Assembly: GCF_034057115.1 (NCBI RefSeq)
Contig: NZ_CP139195.1
Span: 1,736,001 to 1,800,000 of the forward strand
Source of the DNA: Pseudomonas sp. AN-1
GTDB taxonomy: Bacteria; Pseudomonadota; Gammaproteobacteria; Pseudomonadales; Pseudomonadaceae
DNA: 64,000 bases
Reading direction: 5' to 3'
Every line of letters begins with the position of its first letter. Within the stretch, counting starts at the first letter, position 1. Shown here piece after piece: positions 55,073 to 64,000 of this stretch. The notes below the pieces were generated by a model. The model was not told the origin of the DNA. It worked only from the letters and a program-made list of their open reading frames with translations, and ran no database searches. The translations under genes were made by a program, and so were the position numbers.

Positions 55073-56455
55073 ATGCTCGACGCCATCCGCTGGGATACCG
55101 ATCTGATCCGCCGTTACGATCTGGCCGGGCCGCGGTATACCTCTTACCCGACCGCCGTGCAGTTCCACGACGGCATCGGTCCCTTCGACCTGCTCCACGC
55201 CCTGCGCGACAGCGCCCAGGCCAGACGCGCGCTGTCGCTGTACGTGCACGTGCCGTTCTGCGCCCACATCTGCTACTACTGCGCCTGCAACAAGGTCATC
55301 ACCAAGGACCGCGGGCGCAGCGCACCCTACCTGCAGCGCCTGCTGCGCGAGGCGGAACTGATCAGTCGCCACCTCTCGCCCGACCAGCTGGTCGAGCAGC
55401 TGCATTTCGGCGGCGGCACGCCGACCTACCTCAGCCACGACGAGCTGCGCCAGCTGATGACCGGCCTGCGCCAGCACTTCCACCTGCTGGACGACGACAC
55501 CGGCGACTACAGCATAGAGATCGACCCGCGCGAGGCCGACTGGGCGACCATGGGCCTGCTGCGCGACATCGGTTTCAACCGCGTCAGTCTCGGCGTGCAG
55601 GACTTCGACCCGGCCGTGCAGCGCGCGGTCAACCGCCTGCAGAGCGTCGAGGAAACCCGCGCCATCGTCGAGGCCGCCCACACCCTGCAGTTCCGCTCGG
55701 TCAACATCGACCTGATCTACGGCCTGCCGCTGCAGACCCCCGAGTCCTTCGCCAGGACCGTCGAGGAAGTCATCGCCCTGCAGCCCGATCGCCTGTCGGT
55801 GTTCAACTACGCGCACCTGCCCGAGCGCTTCATGCCGCAACGGCGGATCAACGCCGCGGACCTGCCCAGCCCCGGCGCCAAGCTGGAGATGCTGCAGCGC
55901 ACCATCGAGCAACTGACGGCCGCCGGCTATCGCTACATCGGCATGGACCACTTCGCCCTGCCCGACGACGAACTGGCCATCGCCCAGGAGGAAGGCAGCC
56001 TGCAGCGCAACTTCCAAGGCTACACCACCCACGGCCACTGCGACCTGATCGGCCTCGGTGTGTCGTCGATCAGCCAGATCGGCGACCTCTACTGCCAGAA
56101 CAGCAGCGACATCGCCGACTACCAGAGCACCCTCGACTCCAACCAGCTCGCCACCCGCCGCGGCCTGCACTGCACCAGCGACGACCGCATCCGCCGCGCG
56201 GTGATCCAGCAGCTGATCTGCCACTTCCGGCTCGACTTCGCCGAGATCGAGGAGCAGTTCAACATCGACTTCCGCGGCTACTTCAACGACGTCTGGCCAA
56301 GCCTGCAGCGTGTCGCCGAGGACGGCCTGATCCAGCTGGACACCCGGGGCATCGACATCACCGCGGCCGGCCGGCTGCTGGTGCGCTCGGTGTGCATGCT
56401 GTTCGACCGCTACCTGCCGATGCTCGACACCCAGCGCTTCTCCCGCGTCATCTGA
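55073..56455 (+). CDS. hemN: Oxygen-independent coproporphyrinogen III oxidase
   Basis: HemN is a radical-SAM enzyme that converts coproporphyrinogen III to protoporphyrinogen IX without oxygen. The 460-aa protein has the cluster motif CAHICYYC (Cys63, 67, 70), the family YVHVPFCA stretch before it, and HFGGGTPTYL (about 111-120). The length fits HemN (about 457-460). The ATG at 55073 gives MLDAIRWDTDLIRRYD. It lies upstream of anr, which activates it in turn. Confidence 0.96.
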   Translation: MLDAIRWDTDLIRRYDLAGPRYTSYPTAVQFHDGIGPFDLLHALRDSAQARRALSLYVHVPFCAHICYYCACNKVITKDRGRSAPYLQRLLREAELISRHLSPDQLVEQLHFGGGTPTYLSHDELRQLMTGLRQHFHLLDDDTGDYSIEIDPREADWATMGLLRDIGFNRVSLGVQDFDPAVQRAVNRLQSVEETRAIVEAAHTLQFRSVNIDLIYGLPLQTPESFARTVEEVIALQPDRLSVFNYAHLPERFMPQRRINAADLPSPGAKLEMLQRTIEQLTAAGYRYIGMDHFALPDDELAIAQEEGSLQRNFQGYTTHGHCDLIGLGVSSISQIGDLYCQNSSDIADYQSTLDSNQLATRRGLHCTSDDRIRRAVIQQLICHFRLDFAEIEEQFNIDFRGYFNDVWPSLQRVAEDGLIQLDTRGIDITAAGRLLVRSVCMLFDRYLPMLDTQRFSRVI

Positions 56456-56543
56456 GCCAAATGGTCGCGGCGGCACACTGGCAGCCTCCGGCTGGCTGGG
56501 GTAACCTTGCCCAACTTTCTGTTGTATTAGGTAAGGATTCGCC

Positions 56544-57287
56544 ATGACTGCCGGCCAAGACACCATCAAGGCACGCAACCTGCCGCAGGCGCACTGCAAG
56601 GAATGCAGCCTCGCCCCGCTGTGCCTGCCGCTGTCCCTCAATCTCGAGGACATGGACGCGCTGGACAACATCGTCAAGCGCGGCCGGCCGCTGAAGAAGG
56701 GCGAGTTCCTGTTCCGCCAGGGTGACAGCTTCAATTCGGTGTTCGCCGTGCGCACCGGCGCGCTGAAGACCTTCAGCGTCACCGACGGCGGCGAGGAGCA
56801 GATCACCGGCTTCCACCTGCCCAGCGAGCTGGTCGGCATGTCGGGGATGGATGGCATGGCCTACCCGGTGTCGGCCCAGGCGCTGGAAACCACCTCGCTG
56901 TGCGAGATCCCCTTCGAGAAGCTCGACGAGCTGTCGGTACAACTGCCGCAGCTGCGCCGCCAGCTGATGCGCATGATGAGCCGCGAGATCCGCGACGACC
57001 AGCAGATGATGCTCCTGCTGTCGAAGAAGACCGCCGACGAGCGCATCGCCACCTTCCTGGTCAACCTCTCCGCACGCTTCCGCGCCCGCGGCTACTCGGC
57101 CAACCAGTTCCGCCTGGCCATGTCGCGCAGCGAGATCGGCAACTATCTGGGTCTGGCCGTGGAAACCGTGTCGCGGGTGTTCACCCGCTTCCAGCAGAAC
57201 GGCCTGCTGCTGGCCGAAGGCAAGGAAGTGCAGATCCTCGACTCGGTCGAGCTGTGCAGTCTGGCCGGCGGCCGCCTGGAAGGCTGA
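56544..57287 (+). CDS. anr: Anaerobic transcriptional regulator Anr (FNR family)
   Basis: Anr senses oxygen through a [4Fe-4S] cluster and activates anaerobic genes. The 247-aa protein has N-terminal Cys18, Cys21 and Cys27 ([10 protein letters not shown]) plus Cys120 (TSLCEIPF), the four ligands of FNR-type proteins. A cAMP-binding-like domain precedes the helix-turn-helix [19 protein letters not shown] (about 190-210), whose E..SR pattern recognises TTGAT. It is located 88 bp after hemN, with a probable promoter near TTGTATTAGG (56523-56532). It is the natural regulator of the boxes at 42773 and 54999. Confidence 0.97.
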   Translation: MTAGQDTIKARNLPQAHCKECSLAPLCLPLSLNLEDMDALDNIVKRGRPLKKGEFLFRQGDSFNSVFAVRTGALKTFSVTDGGEEQITGFHLPSELVGMSGMDGMAYPVSAQALETTSLCEIPFEKLDELSVQLPQLRRQLMRMMSREIRDDQQMMLLLSKKTADERIATFLVNLSARFRARGYSANQFRLAMSRSEIGNYLGLAVETVSRVFTRFQQNGLLLAEGKEVQILDSVELCSLAGGRLEG

Positions 57288-57310
57288 GCCACACGGCAGC
57301 ACGCAAAGAA

Positions 57311-57344
57311 CAACGCCCGCTCCGGCAAGCCGCAGCGGGCGTTG
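57311..57344. terminator. Terminator between anr and recR
   Basis: CAACGCCCGCT and AGCGGGCGTTG form a perfect 11-bp stem between convergent genes; the T-content is low, so it may act mainly as a hairpin. Confidence 0.65.
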
Positions 57345-57359
57345 TGCATTTCCGGTGGC

Positions 57360-57959
57360 TTACAGGCCGATCGGCCGGCGCCCCGCCATGGCATGCGCCA
57401 GGGTACCGCCATCGACCAGCTCCAGCTCGCCACCCAGCGGCACGCCATGGGCGATGCGCGACAGCACCAGGCCGCGTGGCGCCAGCAGCTGCGCGATGTA
57501 GTGGGCCGTGGCCTCGCCCTCGACCGTCGGGTTGGTCGCCAGGATCACCTCCCTGAACGCGCCGGCGGCGACGCGCGCCTCCAGCTCGGGAATGCCGATG
57601 GCTTCCGGCCCCAGACCGTCCAGTGGTGACAGGTGGCCCTTGAGCACGAAGTAGCGCCCGCGATAGCCGGTCTGCTCCACGGCGAACACGTCCAGCGGCC
57701 CCTCCACCACGCAGAGCAGCTCGTCGTCACGGCGCGGATCGCTGCACTGCGGGCACAGCTCGTCCTCGCTCAGCGTGCGGCACTGCCGGCAATGACCGAC
57801 CCCCTCCATCGCCCGGCTCAGCGCCTGGGCCAGGCGCAGGCCGCCGCTGCGGTCGCGCTCGAGCAGGTGCAGCGCCATGCGCTGGGCGGTCTTCTGACCG
57901 ACGCCCGGCAGGATGCGCAGGGCGTCGATCAACTGGCGGATCAGGGGGCTGAAACTCAT
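57360..57959 (-). CDS. recR: Recombination mediator protein RecR
   Basis: RecR forms a ring with RecO that loads RecA on gaps. The 199-aa protein has the N-terminal HhH, the zinc finger [16 protein letters not shown] (Cys57, 60, 69, 72), and a Toprim domain with [14 protein letters not shown] (about 81-94). It follows ybaB by 13 bp, in the classic dnaX-ybaB-recR order. Confidence 0.96.
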   Translation of the reverse strand: MSFSPLIRQLIDALRILPGVGQKTAQRMALHLLERDRSGGLRLAQALSRAMEGVGHCRQCRTLSEDELCPQCSDPRRDDELLCVVEGPLDVFAVEQTGYRGRYFVLKGHLSPLDGLGPEAIGIPELEARVAAGAFREVILATNPTVEGEATAHYIAQLLAPRGLVLSRIAHGVPLGGELELVDGGTLAHAMAGRRPIGL

Positions 57960-57972
57960 CGGGACCTATCCG

Positions 57973-58299
57973 TCAGAACGGCATCTTGAAGCCGGGCGGC
58001 AGCTGCATGCCGGAGGTCATGCCCGCCATCTTCTCCTGGTTGTTCTGCTCGATCTTGCGCACGGCGTCGTTCACCGCCGCGGCGATCAGATCCTCGAGGA
58101 TCTCCTTGTCTTCCTGCATCAGGCTGTCGTCCAGGGAGACGCGCTTGACGTCGTGGCGACCGGTCATCACCACGCTCACCAGGCCGGCACCGGACTGGCC
58201 GGTCACCTCGGCGTTGGCCAGCTCCTCCTGCATCTTCTGCATCTTTTCCTGCATCTGCTGGGCCTGCTTCATCAGCGCGGCCATGCCACCTTTCATCAT
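57973..58299 (-). CDS. ybaB: Nucleoid-associated protein of the YbaB/EbfC family
   Basis: This 108-aa basic/acidic helical protein binds DNA as a dimer. The sequence [26 protein letters not shown] is typical, with a C-terminal [19 protein letters not shown] tail. It lies 9 bp after dnaX and 13 bp before recR in one operon. Confidence 0.95.
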   Translation of the reverse strand: MMKGGMAALMKQAQQMQEKMQKMQEELANAEVTGQSGAGLVSVVMTGRHDVKRVSLDDSLMQEDKEILEDLIAAAVNDAVRKIEQNNQEKMAGMTSGMQLPPGFKMPF

Positions 58300-58308
58300 G
58301 GGATCACC

Positions 58309-60294
<1,986 letters not shown>

Positions 60295-60785
60295 CGAATC
60301 GGTTCGCTACTGCTGTGTTGAGCGTGGGTCACCATGCTAGCGAAGCGCGGGGCAAATTGCACTGACGAGGGCCGAGCGGCCGGGCAATTGCACTCCCCGG
60401 CCAGCCGGGAGACGAATGCAGTGCGCCCCCTGCGAACGCACGCCAGGCGCAAACCCCAGCCGTCAAGCCTGCCTCCGACAGCCCATTGACCGCGCCAGCG
60501 GCGGAGCGATAACCTCCGCCACCTCCCGATTCCCACGCCACCGGACACACCAACGGCCCGGCCGCCCAGCTGCAGCCGGACGCCAGGTGCTTCGCTGCAT
60601 TTGCCGGAATAAATCAAACAATTAGCGGCAAGGAGATCTGACGCCCACGAATATCAATAACTTAATAATCATCAGAACAATAACAAGCTAATAAATACAG
60701 GATCGGCAGCTATCCCTGTCGGCCCCACAGACTCCAGGAGAACAGCTCCACAAGAGCCCGCTTCCCCTGACCGAGGTTCCTCCCC
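60295..60785. other. 491-bp intergenic region between dnaX and the chemoreceptor
   Basis: I support no gene here. It contains a direct repeat (GGCAAATTGCACT at 60351, GGGCAATTGCACT at 60382) near the dnaX promoter side and an unusually AT-rich stretch of about 100 bp (about 60605-60705, with TAATAATCATCAG and AATAACAAGCTAATAAAT) ahead of the chemoreceptor, a likely promoter zone. No clear -35/-10 or sigma-28 motif is recognised. Confidence 0.6.
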
Positions 60786-62654
60786 ATGTTTTTCTCCCTG
60801 AAAGCCCGCATCCAGCTCACCAGCCTGGCCATCATCGCCCTAGCGATGACCCTGGTATCCGTGGTCAGCTATTTCACTATCAAGTCCCACTACGAGGATA
60901 CGATCAAAAGCAACCTTGATGCCGTCATCAAGAGCAACGTCGACAACATCGAGCACTGGGTGAGTTCCAGCATCACCATGGTCGAGGCCGCCCGCAGCCG
61001 CATGCGCGAAGCGGACCAGCTCCCAGCGCTGCTGCAACTGGCCGAATCCGGCGGTTTCGCCATGGCCTACATGGCCAGGACCGACGGCAGCCTCATCAGC
61101 AGCGACGGCTGGCAGCCCGGCAGCGACTACGATCCGCGCCAGCGCATCTGGTACCAGGAGGCCGTCAAGGCCGGCAGGACCGTGCTGACCATGCCCTACA
61201 CCGACATCAACACCGGCGCACTGGTGGTCACCATCGCGACCCCGGTGACGCAGGATGGCCAGTTGCGCGGCGTCCTCGCCGGCGACATCACCCTGGCCAG
61301 CATCATCGCCAGCGTCGCGGCGATCCGCCCGACCCCGGAGAGCTTCGCGTTCCTGAGCCGCAAGGGCGAAACACTGATCGCCCACCCCGACGCCAAGCTG
61401 TCCCTGCAGCCGGTCACCATCCTGAATCCGCTCCTGACCCCGCAACTCCTCGCTGCCGCGACCCGGGACGACCACTGGCAGCAGATGGAACTCGGCGGTC
61501 GCAGCAGGCTGCTGCGCGTGACACCGATCGCCGGCAGCGAATGGGAGCTGGGCGTCGCCCTTGACAGCCACGAGGCGACCAGCGGCCTGCGCGCCATCAT
61601 CCAGTCCTCGCTGGCAACCCTGCTGATCGTCACCCTGAGCGCCGCCGTCCTGCTCGGCCTGTGGCTCAAGCGCGCCTTCGTCGGCCTGATCCACGCCCGC
61701 GACGCCATGGAAAACATCGCCAGCGGCACCGGAGACCTCACCCGGCGCCTGCCCGTCAGCGGGCGCGACGAAGTGGCCCAGATCGCCGGCGCATTCAACC
61801 GCTTCGTCGGCAAGGTCGAGCAGGTGCTCATCGACATCCGCGACAGCAGCGAATCGATCCGCCTGGCCTCCGACGAGATCGCCCAGGGCAGCCAGGACCT
61901 CTCCGCGCGCACCGAATCCACCGCCGCCAACCTGCAGGAAGCCTCGGCCTCGATGGAGCAGCTCACCGGCACGGTAGGCCTCACAGCGGAATCCTCGCAG
62001 CAGGCCAGCCAGCTGTCCCAGGGAGCGACCCGGGTCGCCTCGCAGGGCAGCGAAGTCGTCGCGCAGATGGTCCAGACCATGGGCGACATCGATGCCGCCT
62101 CGCAGCAGATCGCCGAGATCGTCAGCGTCGTCGACGGCATCGCCCTGCAGACCAACCTGCTGGCGCTCAATGCCTCGGTCGAAGCCGCCCGCGCCGGCGA
62201 GCAGGGCCGCGGCTTCGCCGTAGTCGCCAGCGAGGTGCGCCAGCTGGCCAGTCGCAGCGCCGCCGCCGCACAGCAGATCCGCCAGCTGATCGACGCCTCG
62301 GCCGACAAGACGCGCAACGGCGCGGGGCTGGCGCAGAACGTCGGCGAAAGCATGGAGCGGGTCGTGGCCAGCGTAGACCAGGTCGCCGGGGTACTCGGCG
62401 AGATCAGTGCAGCCACCCGCGAGCAGAGTCAGGGCATCGCCCAGGTCAACCTCGCCGTCGCCGAGCTGGACCGCATGACCCAGCAGAACGCCCTGCTGGC
62501 CGGCGAGTCCACGGCCGCCGCCGCCCACCTGCGCGAACAGGCACGCCGCCTGAGCCTTTCCGTAGGGGCATTCAAGCTGTCCGGCGCCGCGCCCGAGCCC
62601 GCCCCGCTGCGCTCGACTCCGCAGCAGCAGGAGGAGGAAGCCGTGTTCCTGTGA
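60786..62654 (+). CDS. Methyl-accepting chemotaxis protein with an amino-acid-type dCache sensor
   Basis: This 622-aa transducer has TM1 (about 10-30), a periplasmic double-Cache domain (about 35-270), TM2 (about 275-295), HAMP (about 296-350) and a signalling domain with the tip EIVSVVDGIALQTNLLALNA. The membrane-distal pocket has Y115, R120, W122, Y123, D140 and D167, with spacing equal to the amino-acid motif of PctA-like receptors, so it probably senses amino acids. There is no NWETF-like C-terminal CheR tether; it ends QQQEEEAVFL. No chemotaxis kinase genes adjoin it. Confidence 0.93.
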   Translation: MFFSLKARIQLTSLAIIALAMTLVSVVSYFTIKSHYEDTIKSNLDAVIKSNVDNIEHWVSSSITMVEAARSRMREADQLPALLQLAESGGFAMAYMARTDGSLISSDGWQPGSDYDPRQRIWYQEAVKAGRTVLTMPYTDINTGALVVTIATPVTQDGQLRGVLAGDITLASIIASVAAIRPTPESFAFLSRKGETLIAHPDAKLSLQPVTILNPLLTPQLLAAATRDDHWQQMELGGRSRLLRVTPIAGSEWELGVALDSHEATSGLRAIIQSSLATLLIVTLSAAVLLGLWLKRAFVGLIHARDAMENIASGTGDLTRRLPVSGRDEVAQIAGAFNRFVGKVEQVLIDIRDSSESIRLASDEIAQGSQDLSARTESTAANLQEASASMEQLTGTVGLTAESSQQASQLSQGATRVASQGSEVVAQMVQTMGDIDAASQQIAEIVSVVDGIALQTNLLALNASVEAARAGEQGRGFAVVASEVRQLASRSAAAAQQIRQLIDASADKTRNGAGLAQNVGESMERVVASVDQVAGVLGEISAATREQSQGIAQVNLAVAELDRMTQQNALLAGESTAAAAHLREQARRLSLSVGAFKLSGAAPEPAPLRSTPQQQEEEAVFL

Positions 62655-62689
62655 CCTGTGCGCCTGGCGGATAGCGCCAGGCGCACAGG
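62655..62689. other. 15-bp perfect hairpin after the chemoreceptor stop
   Basis: CCTGTGCGCCTGGCG-GATAG-CGCCAGGCGCACAGG begins the base after the TGA at 62652-62654. No U-tract follows. Confidence 0.7.
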
Positions 62690-62699
62690 CCCGCGACGT

Positions 62700-62722
62700 G
62701 GCGCCTGAAACCGTCAGGCGCC
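62700..62722. other. Second hairpin in tandem
   Basis: GGCGCCTGA-AACCG-TCAGGCGCC is a perfect 9-bp stem 10 bp after the first. With it the region 62655-62722 is a tandem stem-loop array; the remaining 62723-62967 shows no gene I can support. Confidence 0.65.
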
Positions 62723-62967
62723 GCGCTTCGGCCTGGCGCACCCGGCAGCGCAGCCAGCAAGCGCAGGCGAAACGGTCGTGCCACAAACCGGCGGACAGGG
62801 GCCGTCCGCAGACGCCATGAGCAAACGGTGGCGCATGGCAATGCAGGACGAGAGGGACAGACGGGAAAGGTGCGTCAACCGCCACCAGGGGCGATCACGT
62901 CAAATCGGAGCGTAGGCTGGCCTGCGGAAAAGGCCGGGGAGAAAAGCTGCAGAGGGGCAGAAATGGA

Positions 62968-63077
62968 GGTGGCCCCACCAGCCACACCCCGGCACACGAT
63001 GTCACCGCTACGGCTGCTCCCTTCCGGGCCTGACCGGGTTTACGGCTGATCGTTGCGGGGGGACCGATGGAGCCACC
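62968..63077 (-). ncRNA. ffs: 4.5S signal recognition particle RNA
   Basis: The reverse strand from 63077 reads GGTGGCTCC... with the conserved apical loop GTCAGGCCCGGAAGGGAGCAGCC (the SRP core GGCCCGGAAGGGAGCAGCC is given in part here) and closes with GGGGCCACC, which pairs with the 5' end. The fold is a long single hairpin of about 110 nt, the bacterial small SRP RNA that binds Ffh. It sits a few kb from dnaX, as in P. aeruginosa. Confidence 0.95.
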
Positions 63078-63108
63078 ATAACGTACCCGCCAGTCGGCGA
63101 GCCGCGCC

Positions 63109-63136
63109 ATTGTAGCGAGTCGCGCGCAAGTTACAA
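63109..63136 (-). promoter_or_regulatory. Promoter of ffs
   Basis: TTGTAA (63131-63136) and TACAAT (63109-63114) on the reverse strand are 16 bp apart. Transcription would begin near 63102, giving a leader of about 24 nt before the mature 5' end, consistent with RNase P-type processing. Confidence 0.7.
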
Positions 63137-63362
63137 CCCGGCAAGCGAAAAACTCTGCGCCACGATCTGGCGGCCGGGCGGATCGCCATTACCTGCAGCG
63201 GGTCTGACCTGCATCAATATGCAAAGTGGATCACAAAACAAGCGCATTGAATTATCATCGCACCGCAAGATTCGCCGTTCTCGCCCCCCAGGCGACCGAC
63301 AACGCCTCGGCAGCCGATCCCTTGCCTGAGCAGAGCCCCCAGCGCGACCGAGAGCCCAAGGA

Positions 63363-64000
63363 ATGCAGGACAACAAGAAAACCACCCTCCGCGGCTGGAT
63401 GTGGCGTGCTTTCGTGCAGAGCGCACTGATTCCGCTGGTCCTGGTGGAGACCGTGCTGATCGCCGCCTACCTGCTGACCAACAGCTCGATTCGCGAGGCA
63501 CAGATCGAGCACCTGCGCGAAACCGCGCTGGGCGATCTGAAGACCGCCGCCCAGCAGGAAGCGCACCTGGTCAGCGAGCGGCTGGCCGCCATCGCCAAGC
63601 TCACCGACGTCTACCGCCACCAGATCGACAGCGTCCTGCGCGCGCCGGGCTACCTGGTCGACGAAGCGGAGCGCCAGCGCCACACCCGCACCGAGGATGG
63701 CGTGCTCTATACCCGCACCGACGACGGCCGGGCCGCCTCCTTCTACGCCAACAGCACCCCGCCCGAACGCCAGGACCTCGAACGCGTCCTGCGCCTGGCC
63801 CAGCTCGACCCGCTGATGAAGAGCCTGCACAGCGCCAATCCGCTGATCGCCTCCATCTACTTCAACACCTGGGACAGCTACAACCGGATCTACCCGTGGT
63901 TCCACACCCCGTCGCAGTATCCCCACGACATGGTGATCCCCAACTACAACTTCTACTACCTCGCCGACACGCGTCACAACCCGCAGCGCAAGGTGGTGTG
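63363..64000 (+). CDS. N-terminus of a membrane sensor with a Cache-like extracellular domain (cut by window edge)
   Basis: The open frame from ATG 63363 gives MQDNKKTTLRGWMWRAF, a transmembrane helix (SALIPLVLVETVLIAAYLL, about 20-38), then a periplasmic Cache-like region with LIASIYFNTWDSYNRIYPWF (about 160-179) and PNYNFYYLADTRHNP near the edge. At least 212 codons are present without a stop. It could be a histidine kinase, a diguanylate cyclase or a chemoreceptor; the output domain lies beyond base 64000. The start is tentative because AAGGA lies only 0-5 bases before the ATG; the next ATG is 36 bases downstream. Confidence 0.7.
   Translation, partial: MQDNKKTTLRGWMWRAFVQSALIPLVLVETVLIAAYLLTNSSIREAQIEHLRETALGDLKTAAQQEAHLVSERLAAIAKLTDVYRHQIDSVLRAPGYLVDEAERQRHTRTEDGVLYTRTDDGRAASFYANSTPPERQDLERVLRLAQLDPLMKSLHSANPLIASIYFNTWDSYNRIYPWFHTPSQYPHDMVIPNYNFYYLADTRHNPQRKVV

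Overview
The window is chromosomal DNA from a high-GC gammaproteobacterium, almost certainly Pseudomonas sensu lato. The evidence is oprF-sigX-cmpX-crfX-cmaX synteny, a PpsA/PpsR pair, AcnD/PrpF propionate catabolism, a doubled ccoNO(Q)P locus with ccoGHIS, hemN and anr, and 205-aa ThrH. Several blocks match stretches that I recall lying apart on the P. aeruginosa PAO1 map, joined here in a different order. I see no phage genes, insertion sequences, CRISPR array or rRNA.

Layout. 1-2 kb: trigger factor (cut by the left edge) and three tRNAs (Arg-His-Leu in transcription order). 2-12 kb: folD, the oprF/sigX/mechanosensitive-channel envelope cluster, rraA, an esterase-like gene, and ppsA divergent from its regulator gene ppsR. 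12-19 kb: the 2-methylcitrate operon GntR-prpB-prpC-acnD-prpF on the minus strand, with palindromic operator candidates. 19-22 kb: a three-gene cassette (secreted DTG retropepsin-like protein, seven-helix transglutaminase-like membrane protein, ATP-grasp ligase). 22-28 kb: azoR and pirin divergent from a LysR gene, pabB, and msrQ-msrP. 28-34.4 kb: a tightly overlapped four-gene SMC ATPase / MukE-like / kleisin-like / Toprim operon resembling Wadjet (JetABCD) and MksBEFG, but with the ATPase gene first. 34.5-42.7 kb: thrH, cysH, a 59-aa conserved ORF, pdxB, a MATE exporter, tusA, acnA and a small hydrolase. 42.7-57.3 kb: two tandem cbb3 oxidase operons, the ccoGHIS assembly genes, hemN and anr. 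57.3-64 kb: recR, ybaB and dnaX, an amino-acid-type chemoreceptor, 4.5S RNA, and the start of a Cache-domain membrane sensor.

How it works together. Anr is the oxygen sensor. I find Anr boxes (TTGAT-N4-ATCAA type) before the first cbb3 operon and before hemN, but not before the second cbb3 operon, so this segment is a microaerobic respiration module with its own regulator. Propionate catabolism ends in pyruvate and succinate, and the neighbouring ppsA/ppsR would control the return of pyruvate to PEP.

Most notable points. (1) The SMC-Toprim operon is the best candidate for an under-described plasmid-defence or chromosome-organising system. (2) Each cbb3 operon carries a single-base deletion frameshift, in ccoO of the first and ccoN of the second. 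The two operons also share near-identical tracts, which suggests either consensus errors in a recent repeat or real decay plus gene conversion. (3) The protease/membrane/ATP-grasp cassette at 19.3-22.3 kb has no function that I can name with certainty. Domain calls rest on motif recognition by eye; no database search was run.
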